This document shows positions 1 through 6,999 of a stretch of 9,881 nt of DNA, piece by piece. The DNA comes from Spirochaetales bacterium. Its GTDB lineage: Bacteria; Spirochaetota; Spirochaetia; DSM-27196; SLST01. A program made the translations under genes and the position numbers. Position 1 is the stretch's first letter; every line of letters starts with the position of its first letter. The notes under the pieces were generated by a model that made no database searches, was not told the DNA's origin, and was given only the letters and a program-made list of their open reading frames with translations. The stretch spans positions 1-9,881 of the forward strand of contig SLST01000553.1 in the NCBI GenBank assembly GCA_007130265.1. Direction: 5' to 3'.

Positions 1-1641
1 GAAGGGCCGCTCAGTGACCTGCACGAGGAATACGGCGACTATGACGGGGTCGGCGAGTATCTGGACGGCCTGAAGGAGGACGTGCAGAACAACGTAGAGA
101 CGCTCAAGGGCCGTAACGCCGACGGGCAGAACGTCCCTCCGCAGGTGCAGCAGCAGATGCGGGCGCAACAGGAGGCGTTCTTCTCCCGGTTCTCCGTGAA
201 CGTGGCGGTTGATAATGCGGGATGCGACGGCGCGCCTGTTGTCGTGGAGCGCAACCCCACCTACTCCAACCTCGTGGGAACCGTCGAGAAGGAGATGCAG
301 ATGGGCGCTCTGACCACCGACTTCACGATGGTGAAAGCCGGGGCGATTCTGCGGGCGAACGGCGGGTTTCTCGTGCTTCCGCTTCGTGACCTGTTGCGAA
401 ATCCCTATGGATGGGAGGCCCTCAAGCGATCGATCGACGCCGGGCGGCTGCAGATCGAAGAGCTTCAGGAGCAACTCGGACTCATGTCGATCAAGTCTCT
501 CAAGCCCCAGGCCGTGCCGCTTCACACCAAAGTCGTGCTCGTGGGTGATCCGTTTCTGCTGCAGCTCCTGCAGACCTATGACCCGGGGTTCAGTACACTG
601 TTCAAGGTGCGTGCCGACCTCGATACTCGCATGGACGATTCAGAGGAACACCGGACGGCCCTTGTGGGCTCCCTCGTGAGCTTCGCCGCGGAAGAGGACA
701 TTGGCGAACTGTCGAACGAAGCACTGTCTGTTCTGATCATGCACGCCGTCCGCGAGGCCGGACGACACGAGCGACTCAGCATTTGCATGCACACGCTTCA
801 TGATGTGGTGCGGGAAGCCGGTTTCTGGGCGCGGTCGGACGAGAGCGAGCGAATCGAGGCCGAACACGTGGAGCGAGCTCTTGATGAACGGATCTACCGG
901 TCGGCTCTGATCAGGGACAAGGTCCTCGAGCTCATCGAGGACGGTACGATCCTCATCGATACCCGGGACAGGCGTGTCGGGCAGGTGAACGGTCTCTCGG
1001 TGCTGCCACAGGGTGAGATCAGCTTCGGGCGCCCCATGCGCATCACGGCGTCGGTCGGCCCCGGCAAGGAGGGAGTCGTCGATATCGAACGACAGACCGA
1101 GCTCGGCGGGCCTATCCATAACAAGGGGGTGATGATCATCACCGGATACCTGTCGCGACTGGCCTCCGGACGTCCGCTGGGGATCAGCGCGCGGCTCGTC
1201 TTCGAACAGAGCTACGCGCAGGTGGAGGGCGACAGCGCCTCGCTTGCCGAGCTGCTTGCGCTCATCTCGGCGCTCGCTGATGCCCCGCTGCGACAGGACG
1301 TAGCGATCACCGGGTCGGTCAACCAGCACGGCGATGCGCAGGCCATAGGCGGGGTGAACGAGAAAGTCGAAGGGTTCTACGACGTGTGCCGCATGACCGA
1401 GCTGTCCGGGAATCAGGGAGTTATCATCCCCGCGAGCAATGCACAGAACCTGATGCTGCGCGGAGACGTGTCCGCCGCGATCGACGATGGTCAATTCCAC
1501 GTGTGGAGCGTCGAGACGGTCGCAGACGCAGTGGAGCTGCTCGCCGAGCGCGATATGGGGACGGTGACGAGCGATGTCGTGGGGCGCGTGGACGAGCTCA
1601 ACGAGGCGATCCGCGGGCTCGGGAGGTCGGACGAGAGCTGA
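1..1641 (+). CDS. Lon-like ATP-dependent serine protease (YcbZ/LonH type), 5'-truncated by window
   Basis: C-terminal ~546 codons of a cytoplasmic AAA+ protease that unfolds and degrades proteins. The frame is open from base 1, so the true start and the Walker A region lie upstream; the GTG at 82 is only an internal codon. Visible parts are the AAA segment with the RANGGFLVLPLRDLL region (around 349-393) and KVVLVGDPFLLQLL (around 529-561), a helical lid, then the S16 protease domain. The catalytic serine sits in GDSAS (codon 1234-1236) and the catalytic lysine in GGVNEKVEG (codon 1363-1365). They are 43 residues apart, the same spacing as S679/K722 of E. coli Lon, so the active site looks intact. 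Family members are typically about 800 residues. The next gene is convergent, 37 bp away, and no clear terminator hairpin separates them. Family assignment is firm; the natural substrate cannot be told. Confidence 0.93.
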   Translation, partial: EGPLSDLHEEYGDYDGVGEYLDGLKEDVQNNVETLKGRNADGQNVPPQVQQQMRAQQEAFFSRFSVNVAVDNAGCDGAPVVVERNPTYSNLVGTVEKEMQMGALTTDFTMVKAGAILRANGGFLVLPLRDLLRNPYGWEALKRSIDAGRLQIEELQEQLGLMSIKSLKPQAVPLHTKVVLVGDPFLLQLLQTYDPGFSTLFKVRADLDTRMDDSEEHRTALVGSLVSFAAEEDIGELSNEALSVLIMHAVREAGRHERLSICMHTLHDVVREAGFWARSDESERIEAEHVERALDERIYRSALIRDKVLELIEDGTILIDTRDRRVGQVNGLSVLPQGEISFGRPMRITASVGPGKEGVVDIERQTELGGPIHNKGVMIITGYLSRLASGRPLGISARLVFEQSYAQVEGDSASLAELLALISALADAPLRQDVAITGSVNQHGDAQAIGGVNEKVEGFYDVCRMTELSGNQGVIIPASNAQNLMLRGDVSAAIDDGQFHVWSVETVADAVELLAERDMGTVTSDVVGRVDELNEAIRGLGRSDES

Positions 1642-1678
1642 CCGATCCTGGCTGTCGCGCGAACGGTGGTCCTCTGAC

Positions 1679-2965
1679 TCATCGTATGCCGAAGGCGTCT
1701 TTCAGGTCGGCGACTTGCTGTTCACCGAGCGAGGACACCGGCCCGATCGCGGCAGCACCGATGACAGAACGTGCCGAGAATTCGCCGACCTCGAGACGGT
1801 CGAATGCTTCGAGTAGCGTGCTCCCGACCACGATGACACAGTCGTTCTCGACGATCACGAACGGACGTTGCAGGTCGATCATGCCGGCCACTTCATCCCG
1901 GTCGGTATACTGTGCGCCGTACTCGAGAAGCGGGATGTCACGGAGCATGATGAAACTCTCGGGAATCGTTCGCGTGGAGAACGGCTCGTGCGCGACGCCG
2001 AAGGCCATAACATTCGGCGGATGCGCGATCAGTACCGCCGCGACATCCGCGTGGCGCTGATAGATCTTCTGGTGAAGCTGCAGCGATCGGCTCGGGACTT
2101 TGCCCCGTTCGCGTCTTCCATGTCGAACGAGAACGATGTCTTCGGCCCCTATGCGCTTGCGGTCCACCCCGTAGGGCGTGATGAGCAATGCGTCGTCGTC
2201 GAGTCTGCACGAGAAGGTTCCTTCAGTGCTCGTGAAGAGCATCTGGTCGTAGGCCCGACGGATGAGACGGACCATCATCGTTCGCAGCTCGCGTTCCCGG
2301 CTGGACGCGGTACCCGGGTCGGACTCGGCCACGAGGTGCGAGTCTCCCTTGATGAATCCGAGCTGCTCATCGCTCAGAGTATGAGGTTCTCCCACCCGAC
2401 GCGCTTCGATGCTCAACCGAGCACAGAAGTCGAGGGTCTCGAACCGTTGAAACGCCTCGAACAACGAGGCCCCTGAGCAGACGATGCCGTGATTCTCCAG
2501 GATGACCGTGTCATAGCCCTGCGAGAAGGCGCTCGCGATCGCTTCGCCGAGCGCCGTGCTTCCGGGCAGCTCGTACGGTGCAAAACCGACATCCCCGCAG
2601 ATGAGTCGTGCGTTCGGGAGGATGCGCGTGTCCGGGACTTCTCCTGCGAGGCTGAAGGCGACCAGCGCGGGCGGATGCGCATGGACGATCGCCCGAACGT
2701 CCGGCCGGACACCGTAGATCGCCTGATGGAACGGCAGTTCGGACGACGGCCGGTGCGGTCCGTCTGCGGTTCCATCGCGATGGACGCAGATGATGTCGAG
2801 TGGAGTGAGGCTTCCTTTGTCGTATCCGGCCGGCGATACCCACACGTCGTCGTCCTCGTCGCGTATCGAGAGGTTCCCGCCGGAGGTGGTGGTCATGCCG
2901 TACCCATAGATGCGTTGCATGAACTCTACGATTTCGTCGCGTGGATGGGTGAGGTGGCGGCTCAT
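1679..2965 (-). CDS. Tandem class II aldolase/adducin-domain protein with degenerate second domain
   Basis: 428 residues, about twice the ~210-230 of a single class II aldolase (L-fuculose-/L-ribulose-phosphate type: Zn-dependent aldol cleavage or epimerisation of sugar phosphates). Domain 1 (about 8-190) has the full set: SGGN (28-31) for phosphate, E76 in PSSELP, H95 and H97 in VHAHPP, and H159 in ENHG. Domain 2 (about 225-405) keeps the fold signature (ITPYGVDRKRI, QLHQKIY, AHPP), but the matching sites read TEGT, S294, I313 and D375; only H315 remains. Domain 2 is therefore probably structural or regulatory. Upstream in-frame starts GTG 2986 and ATG 2971 exist. AGAGGA lies 9 nt before ATG 2965 but only 3 nt before ATG 2971 and downstream of GTG 2986, so 2965 is preferred. 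The substrate is unknown and no sugar kinase or isomerase gene is adjacent. The methyltransferase gene is divergent. Confidence 0.9.
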   Translation of the reverse strand: MSRHLTHPRDEIVEFMQRIYGYGMTTTSGGNLSIRDEDDDVWVSPAGYDKGSLTPLDIICVHRDGTADGPHRPSSELPFHQAIYGVRPDVRAIVHAHPPALVAFSLAGEVPDTRILPNARLICGDVGFAPYELPGSTALGEAIASAFSQGYDTVILENHGIVCSGASLFEAFQRFETLDFCARLSIEARRVGEPHTLSDEQLGFIKGDSHLVAESDPGTASSRERELRTMMVRLIRRAYDQMLFTSTEGTFSCRLDDDALLITPYGVDRKRIGAEDIVLVRHGRRERGKVPSRSLQLHQKIYQRHADVAAVLIAHPPNVMAFGVAHEPFSTRTIPESFIMLRDIPLLEYGAQYTDRDEVAGMIDLQRPFVIVENDCVIVVGSTLLEAFDRLEVGEFSARSVIGAAAIGPVSSLGEQQVADLKDAFGIR

Positions 2966-2974
2966 GGTCATGGT

Positions 2975-2980
2975 TCCTCT
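2975..2980 (-). promoter_or_regulatory. Shine-Dalgarno site of the tandem aldolase gene
   Basis: AGAGGA on the minus strand, 9 nt from the ATG at 2965 and 3 nt from the ATG at 2971. This spacing is the reason for choosing 2965 and for rejecting the longer GTG start at 2986. Confidence 0.65.
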
Positions 2981-2988
2981 TGTCACGC

Positions 2989-3017
2989 AGTATAGCGACC
3001 GGCCGAATGCACGTCAG
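2989..3017 (-). promoter_or_regulatory. Promoter of the tandem aldolase gene
   Basis: The -35 CTGACG (3012-3017) and -10 TATACT (2989-2994) on the minus strand are separated by 17 bp, matching the sigma-70 consensus at 4/6 and 5/6. The predicted transcript start near 2982 gives a leader of roughly 17 nt that contains the AGAGGA ribosome site. Confidence 0.65.
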
Positions 3018-3025
3018 CATCGTCG

Positions 3026-3055
3026 TGCAAACCCGTGCTCGCGCCGTGCTACAAT
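3026..3055 (+). promoter_or_regulatory. Extended -10 promoter of the methyltransferase gene, predicted leaderless transcript
   Basis: TGCTACAAT (3047-3055) is an extended -10 (TGn plus TACAAT, 5/6). The -35 is weak: TGCAAA at 3026-3031 with an 18-bp spacer. The -10 ends only 6 nt before the ATG at 3062, so the transcript would start at or beside the A of the start codon. No purine-rich ribosome site precedes the ATG. The divergent aldolase promoter does not overlap it. Confidence 0.5.
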
Positions 3056-3061
3056 CCCGCG

Positions 3062-4099
3062 ATGACCATCGAACCATGGGCGCTCGAGCATCCGAAGCTG
3101 CGCGTCTGCACCTCCGCGGAGTTCATGTACGACGAGATGGCGTCGCAGTCGGGTCGGTCGTTACCGGTCGTGTACCGGGACTTCGATCTGACGCGTCGCG
3201 AAGACTGGCACGACGAGGGGTGTATCCTGGACTTCCTCTGCTGTGTGGGCGCCGACGACGCACGGATCCTGGACTTTGGTCCCGGGGACGGGTGGCCGTC
3301 GCTCAGGATTGCTCCCTCTGTCGGCGAGGTCATCGGCGTGGACACGTCGGAGCGTCGGATCGAGGAGTGCCGGTCAAACGCAGGGCGACTCGGCTTACGC
3401 AATGCCCGGTTCGTGCGTGTGGAGGCTGGAGCCGACCTGCCGTTCGAGGACGCCTCGTTCGACGGCATCACCGCGGCCTCTTCGATCGAGCAGAGTGTCG
3501 ACCCGTCCGCAACGGTTGCGGAGCTTCATCGCGTACTCCGTCCGGGCGGCACGATGCGCCTGGCCTACGAGGGCCTCCGAAGGTACGCCGGCGCGAGGGA
3601 GAGGCTTGCCACGGTCGCGGGGTGGGCCGGCGGCTCTGCGGTCGAGGTCTACGAACGCGATATCGCAGGCGAGTCGGCGCTCATGATCCGGGTGTGCACG
3701 CCGCTCGATCCGCATACGCTGCGGAAGAGGCTCGCCGTTCCGTCGGGCCCCTGGCTCGATCTCGATCGGCTTTCTATCGAACGCCTCGATCGACTGAAGG
3801 CCGACATCGTCGAGGTGCGCGTGTGCAGGCTGCGGCATCCGTCGGGCAAGACCTGGGTCACGCTGTGCGAGGAGGCGGGCTTCTCCGCGGCCGGCACCCA
3901 TAGCGGCGCCGAGGCGGCTCGAAGGCTGTTCGGGTCCGGCCGACGCCGCTTCCAGCCCGCTACGCACGCCGAACTGACCGCGTACCTGTTTCCGGTCGTC
4001 GACTCGGTCGTGACCATGGACGCTCCGCTCAATACAGACCCGTGGATCACGGCGGTGAAGCCGGCAGGCGACTGCACGACGGGCGATCCACCGACGTGA
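3062..4099 (+). CDS. Class I SAM-dependent methyltransferase (Methyltransf_11-like)
   Basis: 345 residues, presumably cytoplasmic, transferring a methyl group from S-adenosylmethionine to an unknown acceptor. The Rossmann core is clear: motif I ILDFGPGDG (69-77), the acidic end of strand 2 in VIGVDTSE (90-97, D94), LPFEDASFDGI (126-136) and the post-motif helix and loop ELHRVLRPGG (154-163). An N-terminal cap (~1-65) and a long C-terminal part (~170-345) carry no motif I recognise and probably bind the acceptor. The core resembles small-molecule methyltransferases more than RNA or DNA ones: there is no NPPY motif. A GTG at 3035 would add nine residues but would place the start upstream of the -10 box, so ATG 3062 is chosen. 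Its 3' end faces the LOG gene with 13 bp between. The substrate cannot be named. Confidence 0.87.
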   Translation: MTIEPWALEHPKLRVCTSAEFMYDEMASQSGRSLPVVYRDFDLTRREDWHDEGCILDFLCCVGADDARILDFGPGDGWPSLRIAPSVGEVIGVDTSERRIEECRSNAGRLGLRNARFVRVEAGADLPFEDASFDGITAASSIEQSVDPSATVAELHRVLRPGGTMRLAYEGLRRYAGARERLATVAGWAGGSAVEVYERDIAGESALMIRVCTPLDPHTLRKRLAVPSGPWLDLDRLSIERLDRLKADIVEVRVCRLRHPSGKTWVTLCEEAGFSAAGTHSGAEAARRLFGSGRRRFQPATHAELTAYLFPVVDSVVTMDAPLNTDPWITAVKPAGDCTTGDPPT

Positions 4100-4112
4100 C
4101 AGGCGCGCCGCG

Positions 4113-4895
4113 CTACCGGTGCTCGTACGCCTCCCGAGTCGCGCGTCGCGCGGCCTCCTCCCGCTCGTCAAGCTTCGTGCCGTCGGCGATCGCCTCGACG
4201 ACGATGTCGCGCACCTGTTCAGGGGAATCGCTCACCGTGATCAGGTCAAGGTCTTCGGCGGAGATGTTTCCCTGCGCGAGCATGGTATTCCGAACCCACT
4301 CGAGCAACCCGCTCCAGTATTCGGTGCCGAACAGCACGATCGGGAAGTGGGAGATCTTCCCGGTCTGGATTAGCGTCATCGACTCGAACAGCTCGTCGAG
4401 CGTGCCGAATCCGCCGGGAAAGATAACGAATGCCTGAGCGTACTTGACAAGCATCATCTTGCGAACGAAGAAGTAGCGGAAGTTCACCGCTATCTCGACG
4501 TAGGGGTTGATCCCCTGCTCGAAGGGAAGCTCGATCCCCAGTCCCACCGACACGCCTCCGGTTTCGCGCGCGCCGCGGTTACCGGCTTCCATGATCCCGG
4601 GGCCTCCGCCGGTTATCACGACGAGTCCTGCCTTCGCGAGCAGCTTAGCCGTCTCGACCGCCGCCCGGTACCATGGGTGATCCGGATCCGTGCGTGCTGA
4701 GCCGAACAGCGTGACCGCCGGCCCGAGGCCGGCGAGTCGGTCGAACCCCTCGACGAACTCGCCCTGGATGCGGAGCACCCGCCACGGGTCGGAGTCGATG
4801 AAGGCTCTCGGTTCGCGCGTTGGGTTCTCGAGCAGCCGTTGATCTTCGGTCGCCGGTGCCGCGTCGGCCCGGTCTTTGTCTCTTGAGGTATCCAT
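4113..4895 (-). CDS. LOG family protein (TIGR00730-type nucleotide phosphoribohydrolase)
   Basis: 260 residues. The family hydrolyses nucleoside 5'-monophosphates, in the best-known members cytokinin riboside monophosphates, to the free base and ribose 5-phosphate. The signatures are TGGGPGIMEAGNRGA (95-109), RKMMLVKYA (145-153, with the active-site arginine) and PGGFGTLDEL (160-169). An N-terminal segment with RIQGEFVEGFDRLAGLGPAV (42-61) marks the longer LOG subgroup; minimal LOGs are ~190 residues. Older databases call such proteins 'lysine decarboxylase', which the motif does not support. In a bacterium away from plants the likely role is nucleotide turnover, but this is inference. The ATG at 4895 has no ribosome site and follows a -10 box by 8 nt. 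The exported-protein gene ends 38 bp upstream on the same strand; the methyltransferase gene converges. Confidence 0.9.
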   Translation of the reverse strand: MDTSRDKDRADAAPATEDQRLLENPTREPRAFIDSDPWRVLRIQGEFVEGFDRLAGLGPAVTLFGSARTDPDHPWYRAAVETAKLLAKAGLVVITGGGPGIMEAGNRGARETGGVSVGLGIELPFEQGINPYVEIAVNFRYFFVRKMMLVKYAQAFVIFPGGFGTLDELFESMTLIQTGKISHFPIVLFGTEYWSGLLEWVRNTMLAQGNISAEDLDLITVSDSPEQVRDIVVEAIADGTKLDEREEAARRATREAYEHR

Positions 4896-4903
4896 AGACC
4901 CCG

Positions 4904-4932
4904 ATACTACCCGTGCGGCGCACCGCTGGGAA
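4904..4932 (-). promoter_or_regulatory. Promoter of the LOG gene, predicted leaderless transcript
   Basis: On the minus strand, TTCCCA (4927-4932) and TAGTAT (4904-4909) are separated by 17 bp (4/6 and 4/6). The predicted transcript start near 4897 is 1-3 nt before the ATG at 4895. The promoter begins directly after the stop codon of the exported-protein gene (4934-4936), so the LOG gene can be transcribed separately from it. Confidence 0.5.
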
Positions 4933-4933
4933 G

Positions 4934-5629
4934 CTAACGTTCTCCGATGCGAGACGTTGGCACGATGTAGACGTGCTGTGTGTACGCCGGTCCGAACGGG
5001 AACACCATTGGATCCCCCTCAGCTTGATCGAACCATGGGTGCCAGCCCTGTTCAGCCGGCTGGATGATCTCGAACCCGAACACTTCTCCGTCATGGCCGA
5101 CCATGACGAGGAGCGCGGGCCCGGGCGCAGGCGGACCGTAGTGGTAGCCCATTCCGGGCACCCATTCCGAGATCGCGCTGTAGTCGGCGATCTTCGGGTT
5201 GGCAGCCACGAGTTCCGGCCAGGTCATGCCGATCGTTACTGGACGTTGTCCCTCGTTCACCGTGGATCGGTCGGTCACGTAGATGTGTTGCGTGTACACG
5301 CGCCCCAACTGGGCGTGGATCATCGGCTCCCCTTCGGGCTGGTCGAACCAGGGGAACCAGCCGGCAGCTTCGGGAACCATGATCTCGTACGCCGCGACTA
5401 CCTCGTCCGCGCCGACGGCCACCAGTACAGACGGGCCGGGCACGCCCCAGTGCACTCCCATCTGCGGCACCCACTCCTCATGCAGCGGCACATACGCTTC
5501 GGCTACTGCCCGGTTGAGGGCCTTGACCTCTTCGAGCGTACGCGCCACCTCCGCCTCGGCGACGAGGCCTGACAGCGCCCAGGTCAGGGACGCGAGAAGA
5601 ACCGCCGCGCTCTTTACCTTTTGTCTCAT
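4934..5629 (-). CDS. Exported protein with two copies of a ~66-residue WVPxMGxH...TQHxY module
   Basis: 231 residues. The N-terminus (MRQK, then hydrophobic 7-24, then AEA at 24-26) is a signal peptide for signal peptidase I; there is no lipobox cysteine. The mature protein has two homologous modules at ~53-118 and ~156-223, joined by a linker containing MTWPELVAANPKIADY. Shared positions include WVPxMGxH, PGP, LVxVG, EI, P, GWxPWFDQxEGxPM and YTQHxY; about half the residues are identical. Conserved His, Trp, Asp and Glu suggest metal or ligand binding, but no catalytic motif is known to me. The MGxH-W pattern is reminiscent of DUF5602/TTHB210-like secreted proteins, a tentative link. The start is ATG 5629 because AGGAGG (5635-5640) lies 5 nt upstream. 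The gene has its own promoter and lies after, but probably outside, the tetR-glycosyltransferase operon. Function unknown. Confidence 0.85.
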   Translation of the reverse strand: MRQKVKSAAVLLASLTWALSGLVAEAEVARTLEEVKALNRAVAEAYVPLHEEWVPQMGVHWGVPGPSVLVAVGADEVVAAYEIMVPEAAGWFPWFDQPEGEPMIHAQLGRVYTQHIYVTDRSTVNEGQRPVTIGMTWPELVAANPKIADYSAISEWVPGMGYHYGPPAPGPALLVMVGHDGEVFGFEIIQPAEQGWHPWFDQAEGDPMVFPFGPAYTQHVYIVPTSRIGER

Positions 5630-5659
5630 ACAATCCTCCTCAAAGCTGAACACAAATTC

Positions 5660-5683
5660 TTGATGGTTTTAATCCACTATCAA
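5660..5683. promoter_or_regulatory. Candidate operator dyad over the -10 of the exported-protein promoter
   Basis: TTGATGGT and ACTATCAA form an inverted repeat with 7 of 8 positions paired and an 8-bp centre. It covers the whole -10 box and part of the spacer, where a bound repressor would block polymerase. Its sequence differs from the tetR operator, so another regulator would be expected. This is inference from position and symmetry only. Confidence 0.35.
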
Positions 5684-5694
5684 TTACTTGTCAA
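5666..5694 (-). promoter_or_regulatory. Promoter of the exported two-module protein gene
   Basis: A perfect -35 TTGACA (5689-5694) and a -10 TAAAAC (5666-5671) on the minus strand are 17 bp apart. The region is strikingly AT-rich for this window. The predicted transcript start near 5659 gives a ~30-nt leader with AGGAGG. Confidence 0.65.
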
Positions 5695-5751
5695 CTACCT
5701 TTGGTCTATCGCTCGTACCATACGGTGACCGATCTCCCTGGAAACCTCCGT

Positions 5752-6999
5752 CTACGCGACCGTTGCAGGTCGTCTTTCGAGGAGCTCTTCGAGCCCGTCG
5801 GCAACCGCGGTATCTCCGCCGGCCGTCGCGAATGCCGCGGCGATCCTCTTCGCGCCGTCGGTCATGGACTCGGCCCTGGTGACGGCTGCGGCCAGCGTTC
5901 CTGCGCTCAGACGGCTTGGCGGCAGACGGACGCCGGCTCCGGCGTGTTCGACTCGTCGAGCGACCTCGAGCTGGTCGCGCCCGTAGGGAACAATGACGAG
6001 CGGCACCCCCTGTGAGAGGGCGCGTTGGGTGATGCCCATCCCGCCGTGGCAGACGACGACCCGGGCGCACTCGACGATCGGGCCGTGCGATAGGTAGCGT
6101 TCAACGCGGCAGTTCGGAGTCGTGGCGCCTGTAAACTCCTCTGGGCCGTATGCGGCGCTCGTCGCGACTACGAAGAGTCCGTTCCGTGGTAGTCCCGCGA
6201 GCGCCGCCTCCACGATGGCGCGGTCGCTCTGACGCTCGGTGGAGCAGGTGACCAACGCGATTGGGCGGTTTATCTCTGGGAGCCATTCGGGCGGATCGGC
6301 AGGTGGCACCCACCGGGCCGGTCCCACCAGCCGGAAGCTTTCGGGCCAATGCGCGCGAGGATACTCGAGGGCTTCGGTGGTGAAGTAGAAGACGCGTGGC
6401 GGGCGAAGCAGAAGGTCGGTTATGCTCCCGAGCACTTCGAGCCCGAGGCGCGCTCGCATCTCGTTGACAGCGGGCATTGCCACACGGTCCATCTTCGAGA
6501 AGATGAGTCGCCGCAGGAGCGCGTCGCGGACTCGTCCGGGCGCGGACGTCGACCTGCGAAATCCCGGGCCGAAGGGCGGCACCCCCGGCGCCGGCAACGG
6601 CGTGAAGTAGGGCTGGAACGTCGCCCATGGGAGCCCTGACGCTTCGGCGATTGTCTGTGCACCCCAGCTGTTCGTGTCCACCAGTAACGCATCCGCCTGC
6701 GTCGCTTCCATCGCGGCGCCGACGTCGTCGACCTCGAGCAACCCTCGCTCGCCGAATGTCTTCATCGCGAGCTCGAGCGCCTCCATGGGGTTTCCGCCGC
6801 GCCAATCGTCCATCTCGCGCGCCTCTATCGCGGCCGCAATCGGCTCGGCGCTGAGGCCGAGCGCCCGAACCCGGTCGACCTCCGGTGCGAGCGTGCGGAC
6901 GTGAACCTCGTGTCCTCGTGCCGTGAGCTCGACCGCCGCGCCTATGACCGGGTACAGGTGTCCGCGCGCGGGCGACGTGTAGATCAGAATCCGTGCCAT
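5752..6999 (-). CDS. GT1-family glycosyltransferase (macrolide glycosyltransferase-like)
   Basis: 415 residues with GT-B architecture, likely transferring a sugar from a nucleotide donor to a small hydrophobic acceptor. The N-terminal acceptor domain begins ARILIYTSPARGHLYP, with the usual catalytic-base histidine at H14 (GHxxP) and a possible partner aspartate at D108 (LLVDTNSWGA). The C-terminal donor site is at ~313-350: CHGGMGITQRALSQGVP (317-333), then PYGRDQ with D342-Q343 contacting the donor sugar. Length is normal for the family, and there are no membrane segments. ATG 6999 is chosen over TTG 7002 because AGGAGG (7005-7010) lies 5 nt upstream; that site is inside the last codons of tetR. 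The start overlaps the tetR stop by one base (TGATG), implying translational coupling and shared regulation. Glycosylating MGT-type enzymes can inactivate antibiotics, so self-protection is possible; the acceptor is unknown. Confidence 0.9.
   Translation of the reverse strand: MARILIYTSPARGHLYPVIGAAVELTARGHEVHVRTLAPEVDRVRALGLSAEPIAAAIEAREMDDWRGGNPMEALELAMKTFGERGLLEVDDVGAAMEATQADALLVDTNSWGAQTIAEASGLPWATFQPYFTPLPAPGVPPFGPGFRRSTSAPGRVRDALLRRLIFSKMDRVAMPAVNEMRARLGLEVLGSITDLLLRPPRVFYFTTEALEYPRAHWPESFRLVGPARWVPPADPPEWLPEINRPIALVTCSTERQSDRAIVEAALAGLPRNGLFVVATSAAYGPEEFTGATTPNCRVERYLSHGPIVECARVVVCHGGMGITQRALSQGVPLVIVPYGRDQLEVARRVEHAGAGVRLPPSRLSAGTLAAAVTRAESMTDGAKRIAAAFATAGGDTAVADGLEELLERRPATVA

Noticed and set aside
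640..1500. Long open frame (286 codons) on the minus strand within the Lon-like gene
   Set aside because: It is antisense to a strongly supported protease domain with an intact catalytic dyad. Its translation has no motif or ribosome site and reflects GC-rich third positions on the other strand.
1642..1678. Terminator between the convergent Lon-like and aldolase genes
   Set aside because: No stable stem followed by a T-tract is visible on either strand in the 37 bp.
2980..3903. Plus-strand frame overlapping the methyltransferase in another frame
   Set aside because: Arginine-rich shadow with no recognisable domain; the methyltransferase frame has the motifs and the promoter.
3395..4171. Open minus-strand frame (258 codons) antisense to the methyltransferase
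   Set aside because: Arg/Ala-rich shadow translation without motifs; the plus strand carries clear SAM-binding motifs over the same bases.
4113..4895. Naming the LOG gene a lysine decarboxylase
   Set aside because: PGGxGTxxE and GGGPGIMEA mark the LOG nucleotide hydrolase family; the old decarboxylase label arose from misannotation and nothing here supports PLP-dependent decarboxylation.
4913..4923. Small hairpin GTGC-GGC-GCAC between the exported-protein and LOG genes as a terminator
   Set aside because: Only a 4-bp stem, no following T-tract, and it lies in the spacer of a plausible promoter.
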